Program-made: the position numbers and the translations under genes
The notes under the pieces: model-generated
What the model was told of the DNA's origin: nothing
Database searches by the model: none
The model's input: only the letters and a program-made list of their open reading frames with translations
Part shown: piece by piece, positions 17,588 through 25,748 of the stretch
Layout: every line of letters starts with the position of its first letter
Position numbering within the stretch: the first letter of the stretch is position 1
Source: an uncultured Slackia sp.
GTDB taxonomy: Bacteria > Actinomycetota > Coriobacteriia > Coriobacteriales > Eggerthellaceae
Assembly: GCF_934630525.1 (NCBI RefSeq)
Contig: NZ_CAKTVX010000002.1
Location: 124,001-188,000 of the forward strand
Reading direction: 5' to 3'
DNA: 64,000 nucleotides

Positions 17588-18049
17588 CTAGCGATACGTA
17601 TTCACGTCGGCGTCAAGGTCCATGATCTTCTTCACGCGCATAGCGTGGCGGCCGCCCTCGAACTTGGTCGTAAGGAAGGTATCGACGATCTGCTTGTTCA
17701 CGTCGAGCTCAACGAAACGGCCGGAAAGCGTGATGATGTTCGCGTCGTTATGCTGGCGGCACAGCTCGGCGAACTGCACGTTGATGATGTTCGCAGCGCG
17801 GCAGCCAACGATTTTGTCGGCCGCGAGCGCCATGCCGATGCCCGTGCCGCATACGAGCACGCCGCGATCGGCCACGCCGTTGGACACGTCATGAGCAACG
17901 GCGGCCGCATAATCGGGATAGTCGACGCGATCGTCGCTGTCGGGGCCGCGGTCGATAACCTCAAAGCCCTGCTCTTTCAGATACGCCGCGAGTTCTTGCT
18001 TCTGCTCGAAACCAGCGTGGTCGCTGCCAATGGAGATTTTCATTGCCAT
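17588..18049 (-). CDS. rpiB: Ribose 5-phosphate isomerase B
   Basis: 153-aa RpiB/LacAB-type isomerase converting ribose 5-phosphate and ribulose 5-phosphate. The SDHAGFEQKQELAAYL start, the catalytic Cys in VLVCGTGIGMALAADK and the HNDANIITLSGRF region match the family. Start ATG 18049 follows AGGATTGTC; an ATG two codons later is possible. It lies 39 nt downstream of glpK, suggesting co-transcription. Confidence 0.96.
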   Translation of the reverse strand: MAMKISIGSDHAGFEQKQELAAYLKEQGFEVIDRGPDSDDRVDYPDYAAAVAHDVSNGVADRGVLVCGTGIGMALAADKIVGCRAANIINVQFAELCRQHNDANIITLSGRFVELDVNKQIVDTFLTTKFEGGRHAMRVKKIMDLDADVNTYR

Positions 18050-18088
18050 GACAATCCTTTCTTCGCGCGGCCATGCCGCCGATATTCG

Positions 18089-19588
18089 TTACTCGTGAAT
18101 CATAACCCGAGAAACTGCCGCGTGCCAGTCGGCAAGCTTTTCTTCACGCTCTGCCTCGATCATTGCGGGGCGGAAGTGGTCATCGCGCTCACGCATGGCG
18201 CGCAATTCAGCCGTGCTTTCCCAGAATCCCGTGGAAAGCCCCGCCAAAAACGCGGCGCCCAAGCCAGTGCTCTCAAGCACTTTGGGGCGATTGAGCTGGG
18301 CATTGAGGATGTCGGCCTGAAATTGCATCAAAAAGCCGTTCGCCGATGCGCCGCCGTCGACGTTGAGCTGGTCAATCGCATGTCCCGATTCGCGCTCCAT
18401 GGTCGCGGCGACATCGGCAACCTGGTACGCCATGGATTCGAGGGCCGCCCGGGCGATATGCGCTCTATTCGCGCCGCGCGTAAGGCCGAAAATCGCGCCG
18501 CGCGCTTCGGAGTCCCAGTACGGCGCGCCGAGGCCCGTGAACGCCGGAACCACCACGACGCCCGCAGAATCGGGGACGCTGTTCGCAAGGTCTTCGCTTT
18601 CGGCGGCGTTTTGGATAATGCCGAGCTCATCTCGAAGCCACTGCACCACAGCGCCCGCCACGAACACGCTGCCTTCAAGGGCGTATTCGAGCCCATCGGT
18701 GCCAGGAGCGCTCGCGGCAACCGTGGTTACCAGGCCGTTTTGCGATTCGACGGCGGTATGGCCCGTATGGAGCAACATAAAGCAACCCGTGCCGTACGTG
18801 TTCTTCGCGCGGCCGGGGTCGAAGCAGCACTGGCCGAACAAGGCCGCCTGCTGATCGCCCGCAACGCCGCGAATCGGAATGCCGGCAGGCACGGCGGCGC
18901 AGGCCGTTATTCCAAAGTCGCCCGACGAGGGACGCACTTCGGGAAGAAGCGATACAGGCACGTCGAACAACTCGAGCAATTCTTCGTCCCACTCGCCCGT
19001 ATGGATGTTGAAAAGCATCGTGCGGCTCGCATTGGTCACGTCGGTCGCATGCACTGCCCCGCCCGTGAGCTGCCAAATGAGCCACGTATCAACCGTGCCG
19101 AACGCAAGCTTGCCGGCCTTTGCCGCCTCGCGAGCCCCGGGAACATGGTCGAGCAACCACTTGATTTTGCTCGCCGAGAAATACGCATCGGGAATAAGGC
19201 CCGTTTTTGTTTGAATGAGCTCGCGAACGCCTGGCCGCGCGCACACTTCCTCGACGATGTCGGTCGTACGGCGGCATTGCCACACGATGGCGTTCGCAAT
19301 GGGAGCACCCGTCTCGCGATTCCAAACCACCGTGGTTTCGCGCTGATTCGTAATGCCAATCGAGTCGATTTCTTCAGGAGATACGCCCGAAGACACGAGC
19401 ACCTCGGTTATTACACCGAGCTGCGATGAGGCGATTTCGCGCGGATCGTGCTCAACCCAGCCGGGCTTAGGGTAAATCTGGCGAAAGGGATGCTGTGCGA
19501 TGCCGACCGGCTGGCCTGCATGGTCGAACAAGATAGCGCGCGATGACGTAGTCCCCTGGTCGAGCGCAAGAACGTATTTTTTCGACAT
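18089..19588 (-). CDS. glpK: Glycerol kinase
   Basis: 499-aa FGGY-family kinase phosphorylating glycerol to glycerol 3-phosphate. Visible are the N-terminal phosphate loop LALDQGTTSSRAILFD, the glycerol-binding GITNQRETTVVWNRETG, and the FGGY signature-type region GLTRGANRAHIARAALESMA. The ATP-site motif NVDGGASANGFLMQFQADIL follows. AGAGAGGAT precedes the ATG. The 5' leader begins with one arm of a large cruciform repeat that ends immediately before the Shine-Dalgarno. Confidence 0.98.
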   Translation of the reverse strand: MSKKYVLALDQGTTSSRAILFDHAGQPVGIAQHPFRQIYPKPGWVEHDPREIASSQLGVITEVLVSSGVSPEEIDSIGITNQRETTVVWNRETGAPIANAIVWQCRRTTDIVEEVCARPGVRELIQTKTGLIPDAYFSASKIKWLLDHVPGAREAAKAGKLAFGTVDTWLIWQLTGGAVHATDVTNASRTMLFNIHTGEWDEELLELFDVPVSLLPEVRPSSGDFGITACAAVPAGIPIRGVAGDQQAALFGQCCFDPGRAKNTYGTGCFMLLHTGHTAVESQNGLVTTVAASAPGTDGLEYALEGSVFVAGAVVQWLRDELGIIQNAAESEDLANSVPDSAGVVVVPAFTGLGAPYWDSEARGAIFGLTRGANRAHIARAALESMAYQVADVAATMERESGHAIDQLNVDGGASANGFLMQFQADILNAQLNRPKVLESTGLGAAFLAGLSTGFWESTAELRAMRERDDHFRPAMIEAEREEKLADWHAAVSRVMIHE

Positions 19589-19598
19589 GGATCCTCTC

Positions 19599-19719
19599 TT
19601 TGCTCGTCGCCTGGAATGCGGTTTCGGCTCGGTCAGGTCCTGACTCGCGCGAAAGCCACATTAAGTGGCTTTCGGCTCGTGCGGAATCTACCGAAACCGC
19701 ACCTCAGGCGACGAGCAAA
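19599..19719 (+). repeat. Cruciform repeat family 1, copy A
   Basis: Outer arms 19599-19613 and 19705-19719 pair perfectly (15 bp), followed inward by a 10-bp perfect stem (GCGGTTTCGG / CCGAAACCGC) across a 4-nt internal loop on each side. The centre contains GTCCTGACTCGCGC, the hairpin GAAAGCCAC-ATTAA-GTGGCTTTC and the conserved tail GGCTCGTGCGGAA. The element ends directly at the glpK Shine-Dalgarno. Confidence 0.85.
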
Positions 19720-19741
19720 CGCGCTCACCAGCATAAACGAA

Positions 19742-19892
19742 GTCGTCTTCTTCATTCGAAGGAAGCTTCGAGGCCCTCGGTGTTCAAATATTCTTTATTC
19801 CAATACGAAACACCGCGAAGCGGGCGCATAGCGAACGAAGTGAGCGGTAGCCCGCTGTGGCCTCAGGGCTTTCTTCGGATGAAGAAGACGAC
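19742..19892 (-). repeat. Cruciform repeat family 2, copy E
   Basis: Outer arms 19742-19766 and 19868-19892 pair over 25 positions with two mismatches. Read on the minus strand, the interior contains GCTACCGCT, GCTATGCG and TTTGAACACCG in the same order as the copies near 38.3 and 50.2-50.4 kb. It is adjacent to copy A of family 1, so almost the whole 311-nt gap between glpK and the next gene is repeat. Confidence 0.8.
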
Positions 19893-19899
19893 GGACGGG

Positions 19900-20154
19900 T
19901 TACGAAATTCCGTAGGCCTCGTACATCGCGAGCGTTGCCTTGATGGCAATTTGCTGGGCGAACAGCTGCTGCGCTTGAGGGTCGGCCGAGCCGGTCTCCT
20001 CGATATCGGCGAGCTTTTCGTTCACGTTTTCCAACTGGTCTTCCAAATCTTGGTGCATGTCTTCATAAGCGGCCAGGCGACGAAGCGCCGCTGCTTGGTA
20101 GCGAGGCTGAACTTCCACATCGCCGTTCGCAGCGATTTCAGTCAAACGATGCAT
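19900..20154 (-). CDS. Small hypothetical protein
   Basis: 84-aa acidic, largely helical protein (MHRLTEIAANGDVEVQPRYQ start, then long charged helices around MHQDLEDQLENVNEKLADIE). I do not recognise a family. The ATG at 20154 has GGAGAG four nucleotides upstream, and codon use resembles that of neighbours, so it is probably real. It is downstream of an alpha/beta hydrolase and upstream of the repeat-filled gap before glpK. Its length and coiled-coil look would suit a scaffold or small regulator, but no function is claimed. Confidence 0.65.
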   Translation of the reverse strand: MHRLTEIAANGDVEVQPRYQAAALRRLAAYEDMHQDLEDQLENVNEKLADIEETGSADPQAQQLFAQQIAIKATLAMYEAYGIS

Positions 20155-20235
20155 AGAACTCTCCAATCGTTAAAGCCGCCAAATAACAGGCGGCGCAATA
20201 CAACCTTTGCAAACGGTGCAATTGTAACGCGAACG

Positions 20236-21216
20236 TTAGATTCCTTGCTTTGCAAGCCAGGCTTCCACATCGGCCATAACGCGTGCGCGACCGGGTTCAT
20301 TGAGAATCTCGTGGCGCATGCCGGGATAGATTTTCATCTCAACCGATTGCACGCCGGCATCCCGGTACTCTTCGGCAGCCTTCCGTACGCCGCGCCCGCA
20401 ATCGCCCACAGGGTCTTCCCCACCCGCGATAAAGAACAGCGGCAAGGCTTTAGGAACTTTGGACGCGCTTTCCGCACGAACCACTTCGCCCGTAAGCGCG
20501 GTGAGCGTGGCGTACCCACCCACGGTGAACATCTGGCCGCATTCCGAGTCGTTGATGTAGGCGTCGACTTGCGCAGGGTCGGTTGAAAGCCAATCAAAAT
20601 CGGTACGCGGGTTTTTGACGGCCTTCGAATAGGCGCCGTCGGCCATGGAATGCAAGAGCTCGCTTTTGTGGCGCTCTCCGCGCAGACGTGCAAGCGCATG
20701 CGCCAAAGCATTGCCCGCCATCGAGAGCGCTGCCGCCTGCTGGCCCGTGCCGCACAGCACCGCTGCCGCAAGGCCCTCTCCGTGCTCGGAAATGTATTTG
20801 CGCGTAATGAAACTACCCATAGAATGGCCGAATATCACATAGGGCACCTCGCTGCCGAATCGCGCCTGCATAATGCCCCGCAAGGCGTGCACATCTTGAA
20901 CGAGAACCTCGGCGCCATCGCGAGCGGGCATATGGCCCAAGTCTTGCGCATCGGAAATGCTTTTTCCATGCCCCACGTGGTCGTTCGCGCACACCACGAA
21001 ACCGCTTTCCACAAGGAATTTGGCGAAATGAGCGTAGCGCGCGACATGCTCCGACATTCCATGCACGATTTGGACAATGCCCCGAACGTCTGAATACCGC
21101 AGTCCTTCCGAGCTTTCCGAACCTTCCGGCCGCTCGGCGGCATCGGGCTCCCATACGAGCGCGCGAATCGCCGTTTTTCCATCGGCGCTCGGATACTTCA
21201 ACGTGGCAGTTATCAT
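20236..21216 (-). CDS. Alpha/beta hydrolase, monoacylglycerol-lipase-like
   Basis: 326-aa serine hydrolase. The oxyanion-region VQIVHGMSEH and ANDHVGHGKS precede the nucleophile elbow VIFGHSMGSFI (Ser of GHSMG). A later GGEDPVGD holds the likely Asp and YPGMRHEILNE the His. This arrangement is that of the serine aminopeptidase S33 / monoglyceride lipase group, which cleaves fatty-acid esters such as lysophospholipids or monoacylglycerols. No signal peptide is seen, so it is cytoplasmic. The start was set at MITATLKYP (21216) after GAGGTGC. Proximity to glpK would fit glycerolipid use, an inference only. Confidence 0.85.
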   Translation of the reverse strand: MITATLKYPSADGKTAIRALVWEPDAAERPEGSESSEGLRYSDVRGIVQIVHGMSEHVARYAHFAKFLVESGFVVCANDHVGHGKSISDAQDLGHMPARDGAEVLVQDVHALRGIMQARFGSEVPYVIFGHSMGSFITRKYISEHGEGLAAAVLCGTGQQAAALSMAGNALAHALARLRGERHKSELLHSMADGAYSKAVKNPRTDFDWLSTDPAQVDAYINDSECGQMFTVGGYATLTALTGEVVRAESASKVPKALPLFFIAGGEDPVGDCGRGVRKAAEEYRDAGVQSVEMKIYPGMRHEILNEPGRARVMADVEAWLAKQGI

Positions 21217-21369
21217 ATGCGCACCTCTTTCAACGGAGCTGGCGCGCCACCCATGCGCCCCTTGCCCATTCACTCTGCGCTCATTTTACAATGGCGAATG
21301 CCGCGGCCGCCCGTCATGCTGCTCGTTTGCCCAATTGATAAAAATGCCGTCCATGGAGCACGGGGCACC

Positions 21370-21396
21370 GGCATGGGCATGGGCATGGGCATGGGC
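21370..21396. repeat. GGGCAT hexamer tandem repeat
   Basis: Four to five consecutive GGGCAT/GGCATG units between the hydrolase and prepilin peptidase genes. This is a simple sequence repeat in a 284-nt gap (21217-21500) with no other obvious feature. Such tracts are prone to slippage. Confidence 0.8.
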
Positions 21397-21500
21397 AATC
21401 ATAATGGCTGACGATTCCGCGGCAATGTCGGCCATGGGCACGGGACAATCGCTCGAACGAATCATGCGGGGCCGGTCGCCGTGCCTACACCTTTTCGAAA

Positions 21501-22178
21501 TCACAGCGGCGCCCCTCCCAAGAAGAGCGGCACGATGCCACTTACGGCAAGAAAGCCGATTGCGAGAAACGGGGCAAAGGGAAAGTCGCGCGCTGGTCGG
21601 CCGGCCGCGAATCGAGCCAGACAATACAGAAGCGATGCAACGCACGCGACGCCAAGCGCCACGATGCCCCCTTCGAAACCAGCGAAGAGCCCTATGGGGA
21701 ACAGCAGTTTCACGTCACCTGCGCCAAGCGATTCGCCACCACGGAAGAACGAGATTGCAAGCGAACACGCAAGCGCGAAGAGCGACACCCCGAAAGCCCC
21801 CATGACGTTCGATGCCGCCGTGGACAATATCGACTCTACGAGGTTCGATGAAGACGCGCCCGCCAATTCAGAAGGGCTTCCCGGTGAGGCATTCGTCGCG
21901 AACGAGGAAGTCACCCCGTTGAAAACGAGATCGACTGCACATGAGGGTTCTTGGACAAAGAACGGCCCTTGAATAACACCTACGACCTGAACAAGAAGCG
22001 AAACGCACCATAACGCGATTCCAACAACCACAACGCGATTGGGAATGATTCGCTCCCGAATGTCAATGAAGCTCGCGCAAAGCAGAACGACGAGAAACGC
22101 CGCAGAGAAGAAATTGGAAGCCATCGCAAAGAAAAGGCCGCAGGTCGTAACCGAGACGCCCTTAAGAGCAGCCACCAT
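21501..22178 (-). CDS. Prepilin peptidase-like A24 family membrane protease
   Basis: 225-aa membrane protein with about six hydrophobic segments. The two aspartates of the type IV leader-peptidase family are present: Asp in CASFIDIRERIIPNRVV near residue 39 and Asp in the GxGD motif GESLGAGDVKLLFP near residue 155. The N-terminal methylase domain of classical PilD is absent, as in CpaA-type enzymes. No pilin or pilus-assembly gene is visible in this window, so its substrate must be encoded elsewhere or the enzyme has another role. The start is uncertain: ATG 22178 abuts AAGGGGGT, and the next codon (GTG) has better spacing. Confidence 0.82.
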   Translation of the reverse strand: MVAALKGVSVTTCGLFFAMASNFFSAAFLVVLLCASFIDIRERIIPNRVVVVGIALWCVSLLVQVVGVIQGPFFVQEPSCAVDLVFNGVTSSFATNASPGSPSELAGASSSNLVESILSTAASNVMGAFGVSLFALACSLAISFFRGGESLGAGDVKLLFPIGLFAGFEGGIVALGVACVASLLYCLARFAAGRPARDFPFAPFLAIGFLAVSGIVPLFLGGAPL

Positions 22179-22542
22179 ACCCCCTTCGCATGCTTATTGG
22201 CGCTCTGACGGAATGGAGCAGCCGCCACAAGCACCGGAACAAAGCCGGCGCGAGCGGAAATATGCAGCGCAACGTATTCATGAAGTCGAGCGCGCCATTC
22301 CGCTTACAAGCGCATCCACGCCCCATGCGACAACTCTAGCGCGCCAACCTTGCCGAAACCTTGCCCGCATGCTCGCGCTTCGGCTCAAAAATCTCGCCTA
22401 TTCCCTCTTTTTTCCCGCGATTATTACTTCCGTTTTCCCTCGAAACAACGATTATTTTCCTTCGCAATCGCTCGCGTTTTCCATCTAGGAAACTCCGGAT
22501 TGTCGCGTATCCCAGTTCAAGGAGCCGGGACCAATCATCAAA
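22179..22542. other. Intergenic region with unusual AT-rich patch
   Basis: About 360 nt between the prepilin peptidase start and the tandem repeat array. Around 22385-22490 the composition drops sharply in GC and contains pyrimidine runs, unlike the surroundings. I found no start with a ribosome-binding site and no family match in any frame, so I call no gene here. Confidence 0.45.
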
Positions 22543-22705
22543 GGCATCGCGCATGCCGCCACAACGGCATCACACACGCAGTCACCAAAGCGCCGCGCGT
22601 GCCGGCACAGCAGCATCGCTCGCGTATTCACGACGGAATCGCACATGGCGTTACGAGGGCATCGCGCACGTCGCCGCAACAGCATCGCGTATGCTGCTAT
22701 AACAG
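22543..22705. repeat. Degenerate 23-24 bp tandem repeat (7 units)
   Basis: Seven diverged units of 23-24 nt with consensus close to GGCATCGCGCACGCCGTCAC plus a few purines. Unit starts are roughly 22543, 22566, 22590, 22613, 22636, 22659 and 22682. The array runs up to and over the stop codon of tsaC on the minus strand. The units are not identical and there are no unique spacers, so it is not a CRISPR array. Confidence 0.65.
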
Positions 22706-23296
22706 CTCCTTGAAATCATCAGCGGTAAGGGCCCCGACTCGCAAAATATGAGGATGCTCATGCGTGCAGTCGACGATGGTCGACGAGACGCCCGAACGAG
22801 GAACGTCGTCGCCAAGCACAACGGGTACCTGCGCCGCGAATTCAGAATCGACGTCAGCCAGTGTTTGGGGTGGTTTCTTTCCTTGGAAATTCGCGCTCGA
22901 GGTTGCCAAGGGGAACCCGACTCGATCGATAAGCTCCAGGGCAACAGGGTCGTTCGGCATGCGCAGCGCAATGGTGTCGTTCGCGCCGCGGAAAGCTTCG
23001 GGCACATTGTCGCCCGCTTTCACCACGAGCGTGAGCGGCCCAGGCCAAAACTGCGAAACCATATTGTGCGCGAGCTGCGACACGTCACGGCCATAGCGAG
23101 TAAGCGCCGCAGGAGAGCCAACAAGCCACGGAATAGCTTTGTCGGGGTCGCGACGTTTATCGGCGAAAATAGCCTCGGGGGAACACGCGAGACCGACGGC
23201 AACGCCGATGCCGTATACCGTATCGGTCGGGAAAACGACGGGCTTGCCCGCGGTAAGCGCCGCGACAGCCTTGCTCAGTTGGGCGTCATCGACCAT
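22697..23296 (-). CDS. tsaC: L-threonylcarbamoyladenylate synthase (Sua5/YrdC)
   Basis: 199-aa enzyme making threonylcarbamoyl-AMP from Thr, bicarbonate and ATP for t6A37 in ANN-decoding tRNAs. The KPVVFPTDTVYGIGV motif, DKRRDPDKAIPWLVGS and TIALRMPNDPVALELI match the YrdC domain; SSTIVDC is also present. It is the short single-domain form, without the C-terminal Sua5 domain. The start was set at MVDDAQ (23296) because GGAAGAGG precedes it. Its stop overlaps the last unit of a degenerate tandem repeat. Confidence 0.93.
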   Translation of the reverse strand: MVDDAQLSKAVAALTAGKPVVFPTDTVYGIGVAVGLACSPEAIFADKRRDPDKAIPWLVGSPAALTRYGRDVSQLAHNMVSQFWPGPLTLVVKAGDNVPEAFRGANDTIALRMPNDPVALELIDRVGFPLATSSANFQGKKPPQTLADVDSEFAAQVPVVLGDDVPRSGVSSTIVDCTHEHPHILRVGALTADDFKELL

Positions 23297-23641
23297 AGTT
23301 GCCTCTTCCAAACGCGCCGCCTGCACCGGCGGCATTTTCTTTTAGCCGGATTGTACCAACCACGCGCCCTCAAATGGGAACGCATGCGTAAAAGACACCG
23401 TGACGCCACGCGGGCGAAAGGAACCCGAATCCCCATGGAGCCGAACCGGGCACAGGAATCGATGGGGCATCGCGCGCGGATTCCCTTCACGCACGAATTC
23501 TCATCAAGCATGGAACGGTTGCGGCGTTCGCCCGTGGCGCTGTTCGTGCGAAAACGGATTCCCAACGCGTACAAAGTAGTCGACATGATTGACCAAGGGG
23601 TCGTGCTCGCGCAATAGGCCCCCTCAACACGCACGGAGCAG
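23297..23641. other. Intergenic region between tsaC and the LuxR-type gene
   Basis: 345 nt with short open frames only. None has a ribosome-binding site, a recognisable domain or conserved look. No hairpin with a T-run was seen. I see nothing that can be called here. Confidence 0.4.
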
Positions 23642-25477
23642 TTACTCACCCAGCGCACTTTTTTCGAACAGTTCAATGAGCGCATTCTTGCCGGCCGCGC
23701 CCGTTTTCGCATACACGTTCTTCACGTGGCTCCATACCGTATTTTCCGAAATCACGAGCTCTTCGGCGATATGCTTTGCCGAACGACCGCGCACAAGATA
23801 CGAACATATTTCTGTTTCGCGCGGCGTAAGACCATAGGTCTGGGCAAACGATGCAAGCTCGCTGCGCCAATCGGGCTCCGCGACGGTTTCGACAGAAGCG
23901 CCAATGCCCGCTTCCTTTTGAGCGGCATGCCCCTCGGCGGAACTCAATTGATCCACGTTCGATTGGCCATCGGACACGAGCGCATTGTCAGCCTGGCGCC
24001 CATGGACCGTCGCATCGCTCGACGATGGATTAAGCGGCACAGCTACGCTCTCCGAAATGGCGCTTTCCCGCGGAACCTCCGCCGTCGTATTGCCAATCGC
24101 CGCGTTGCCCACGAGGCGCGCATTCACTCCAGCATCGCCCGACACCACGGCGCCCGCTGCCGCATCCCCTTCCGAAGCGCCGCCAAACACACGATCGCCT
24201 TCGGAAAACCCAGCATGAGCCACCGCCGCTCCCCTGCCGTCGATTTCACGCTCCGAATGGCGCATGGCGAACACGAACGCGATGCCGAGCGGATACAGGG
24301 CGACGAACGCGAGCAGTGTCAGCAGCGAAACGCCCCTGCTTGCGGAAAACGCTCCCACAACCAAGCCGGCCGCCAACCCGAGCGCGAGAAACGCATTCGA
24401 CCCTATGAGGTAAATGCCCGAAAGCACGAAGCTGCTCACGCCCGTTTCACGTGAGGCGTTCGCGATATAGAACAGGAACAGCATGCCGCACACGTCGTAG
24501 CACATAATCATGATGGTGCCCGAAAGAGGGCCTAAGGCATCGCCGATGAAAGGCATGAGCGAGAGCACTACGAGCATTACCGGCAAGCATGCCTTGTATG
24601 CCGCCGTGGGATTGCCGCGTCGCGATGCGACAAGCGCAATGGCAGAAGCTACCGCGGTCGATGCGAACAGAGGCGCCGCCATGGAAACGTCGCCGACGAT
24701 ATGCTCGGAAGACGACCCCAAAACCGACGTATGCAAAATGCCGACCACGCCAACGAGCGCGAAGAGGCACCAATAATCAGGACCGAATGTGAGCAGAATG
24801 CGTCGGACAGGCATCGTCTTGCCCGCGGATCGCGCAACCGCACACGCGCCGCCAGCAGCTTCCCCAAAAGATCGCGCAGCATTTCCTGCGTCGCGGCCCT
24901 TTAATGCTGACGCGGGAGCGGGCCTGTGCGCCAATGCGACCGACACGCGATAGCACGCAAGCGAGCACGCCGCCATGGCGCACACGACCAAATCGAACGC
25001 GAGGCCGTATCCGAAGCAGAAAGAACCAGCGACAATGAAAGCTTGCAGAACCAAGCCGCACACCATGCATATATGAGAACGTTCGCTCTCTTGCATGGAA
25101 AAAATATCGAGCCAGGCAATCGAAACCACCGTTTGCCCAATGCCGTAAAGAACGCCCAGAAGCGGCGCCATCTCAAGCGCAACGCCGGCTTGCGCGAAAA
25201 CCGCCGAAGCGGCGAAGCCCACCACAAGCGCGGCAACGCCCGGCCACATCGCAAACGAACCCGGCTTCACCGCGCCGCGACACGCAAGTGCGATGACGAG
25301 CGAAGCGACGATGATCGAAGCCGCCTCGCTCGCGAACATGAACCAGAGCTCGGTGACAAAGCCCACACTCTGCCCCACCGACCCCATGGCCGACAAGTAT
25401 CCCAACGAAGTGGCCGCCTTTGCCAAGCCGAAGCCCACAATGGTCGCAGCCGCTTCCTTTTTTCGTTGCTCTTCCAT
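23642..25477 (-). CDS. LuxR-type regulator with 12-TM sensor domain
   Basis: 611-aa protein. About twelve hydrophobic helices in residues 1-405 form an MFS-like membrane domain. A polar, Ala/Ser/Glu-rich linker of about 140 residues follows. The C-terminal LuxR helix-turn-helix starts near residue 550 (LTPRETEICSYLVRG, then NTVWSHVKNVYAKTG). This architecture is greatly expanded in Eggerthellaceae, often next to reductases. It is divergent from the flavoprotein reductase at 25749, with a perfect dyad in the shared intergenic region, so it is the likely regulator of that gene. AGGGATT precedes the ATG. Confidence 0.9.
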   Translation of the reverse strand: MEEQRKKEAAATIVGFGLAKAATSLGYLSAMGSVGQSVGFVTELWFMFASEAASIIVASLVIALACRGAVKPGSFAMWPGVAALVVGFAASAVFAQAGVALEMAPLLGVLYGIGQTVVSIAWLDIFSMQESERSHICMVCGLVLQAFIVAGSFCFGYGLAFDLVVCAMAACSLACYRVSVALAHRPAPASALKGRDAGNAARSFGEAAGGACAVARSAGKTMPVRRILLTFGPDYWCLFALVGVVGILHTSVLGSSSEHIVGDVSMAAPLFASTAVASAIALVASRRGNPTAAYKACLPVMLVVLSLMPFIGDALGPLSGTIMIMCYDVCGMLFLFYIANASRETGVSSFVLSGIYLIGSNAFLALGLAAGLVVGAFSASRGVSLLTLLAFVALYPLGIAFVFAMRHSEREIDGRGAAVAHAGFSEGDRVFGGASEGDAAAGAVVSGDAGVNARLVGNAAIGNTTAEVPRESAISESVAVPLNPSSSDATVHGRQADNALVSDGQSNVDQLSSAEGHAAQKEAGIGASVETVAEPDWRSELASFAQTYGLTPRETEICSYLVRGRSAKHIAEELVISENTVWSHVKNVYAKTGAAGKNALIELFEKSALGE

Positions 25478-25589
25478 AATCCCTCCCCATATGGAACATG
25501 CCTATTGTAGCGTCTCTCACAGGGGTCTTCCGAACATCGTTACGAACATTGTTTTTTCAATGACCTATTTATCAGGCTTTTTATAAATA

Positions 25590-25606
25590 TCACCGATAGT
25601 CGGTGA
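25590..25606. promoter_or_regulatory. Perfect dyad, possible operator
   Basis: TCACCGA-TAG-TCGGTGA is a perfect 7-bp inverted repeat with a 3-nt centre. It lies 143 nt before the reductase start and just after a TATAAATAT sequence that could be a -10 region (25582-25590). It lies between two divergent genes, one encoding a DNA-binding protein. Confidence 0.5.
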
Positions 25607-25748
25607 GGACTTCGCCAGGCAGCGAGAGTAGGTTTGGACCCATACGAGGCAGGCAAAGCATGGGAGGCTTTGCACAATGCGAATGCCGAAAACGCCAAAA
25701 CGCGGCAACGGCATGCATTGGCCGTCAACAACAAGGAGGGGTTTCATA

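Noticed and set aside
22543..22705. CRISPR array
   Set aside because: Units are directly adjacent and diverged with no unique spacers, no conserved direct repeat and no cas gene in the window.
23434..23617. Small plus-strand open frame in the tsaC-LuxR gap
   Set aside because: It has no ribosome-binding site, no recognisable family and no supporting neighbours.
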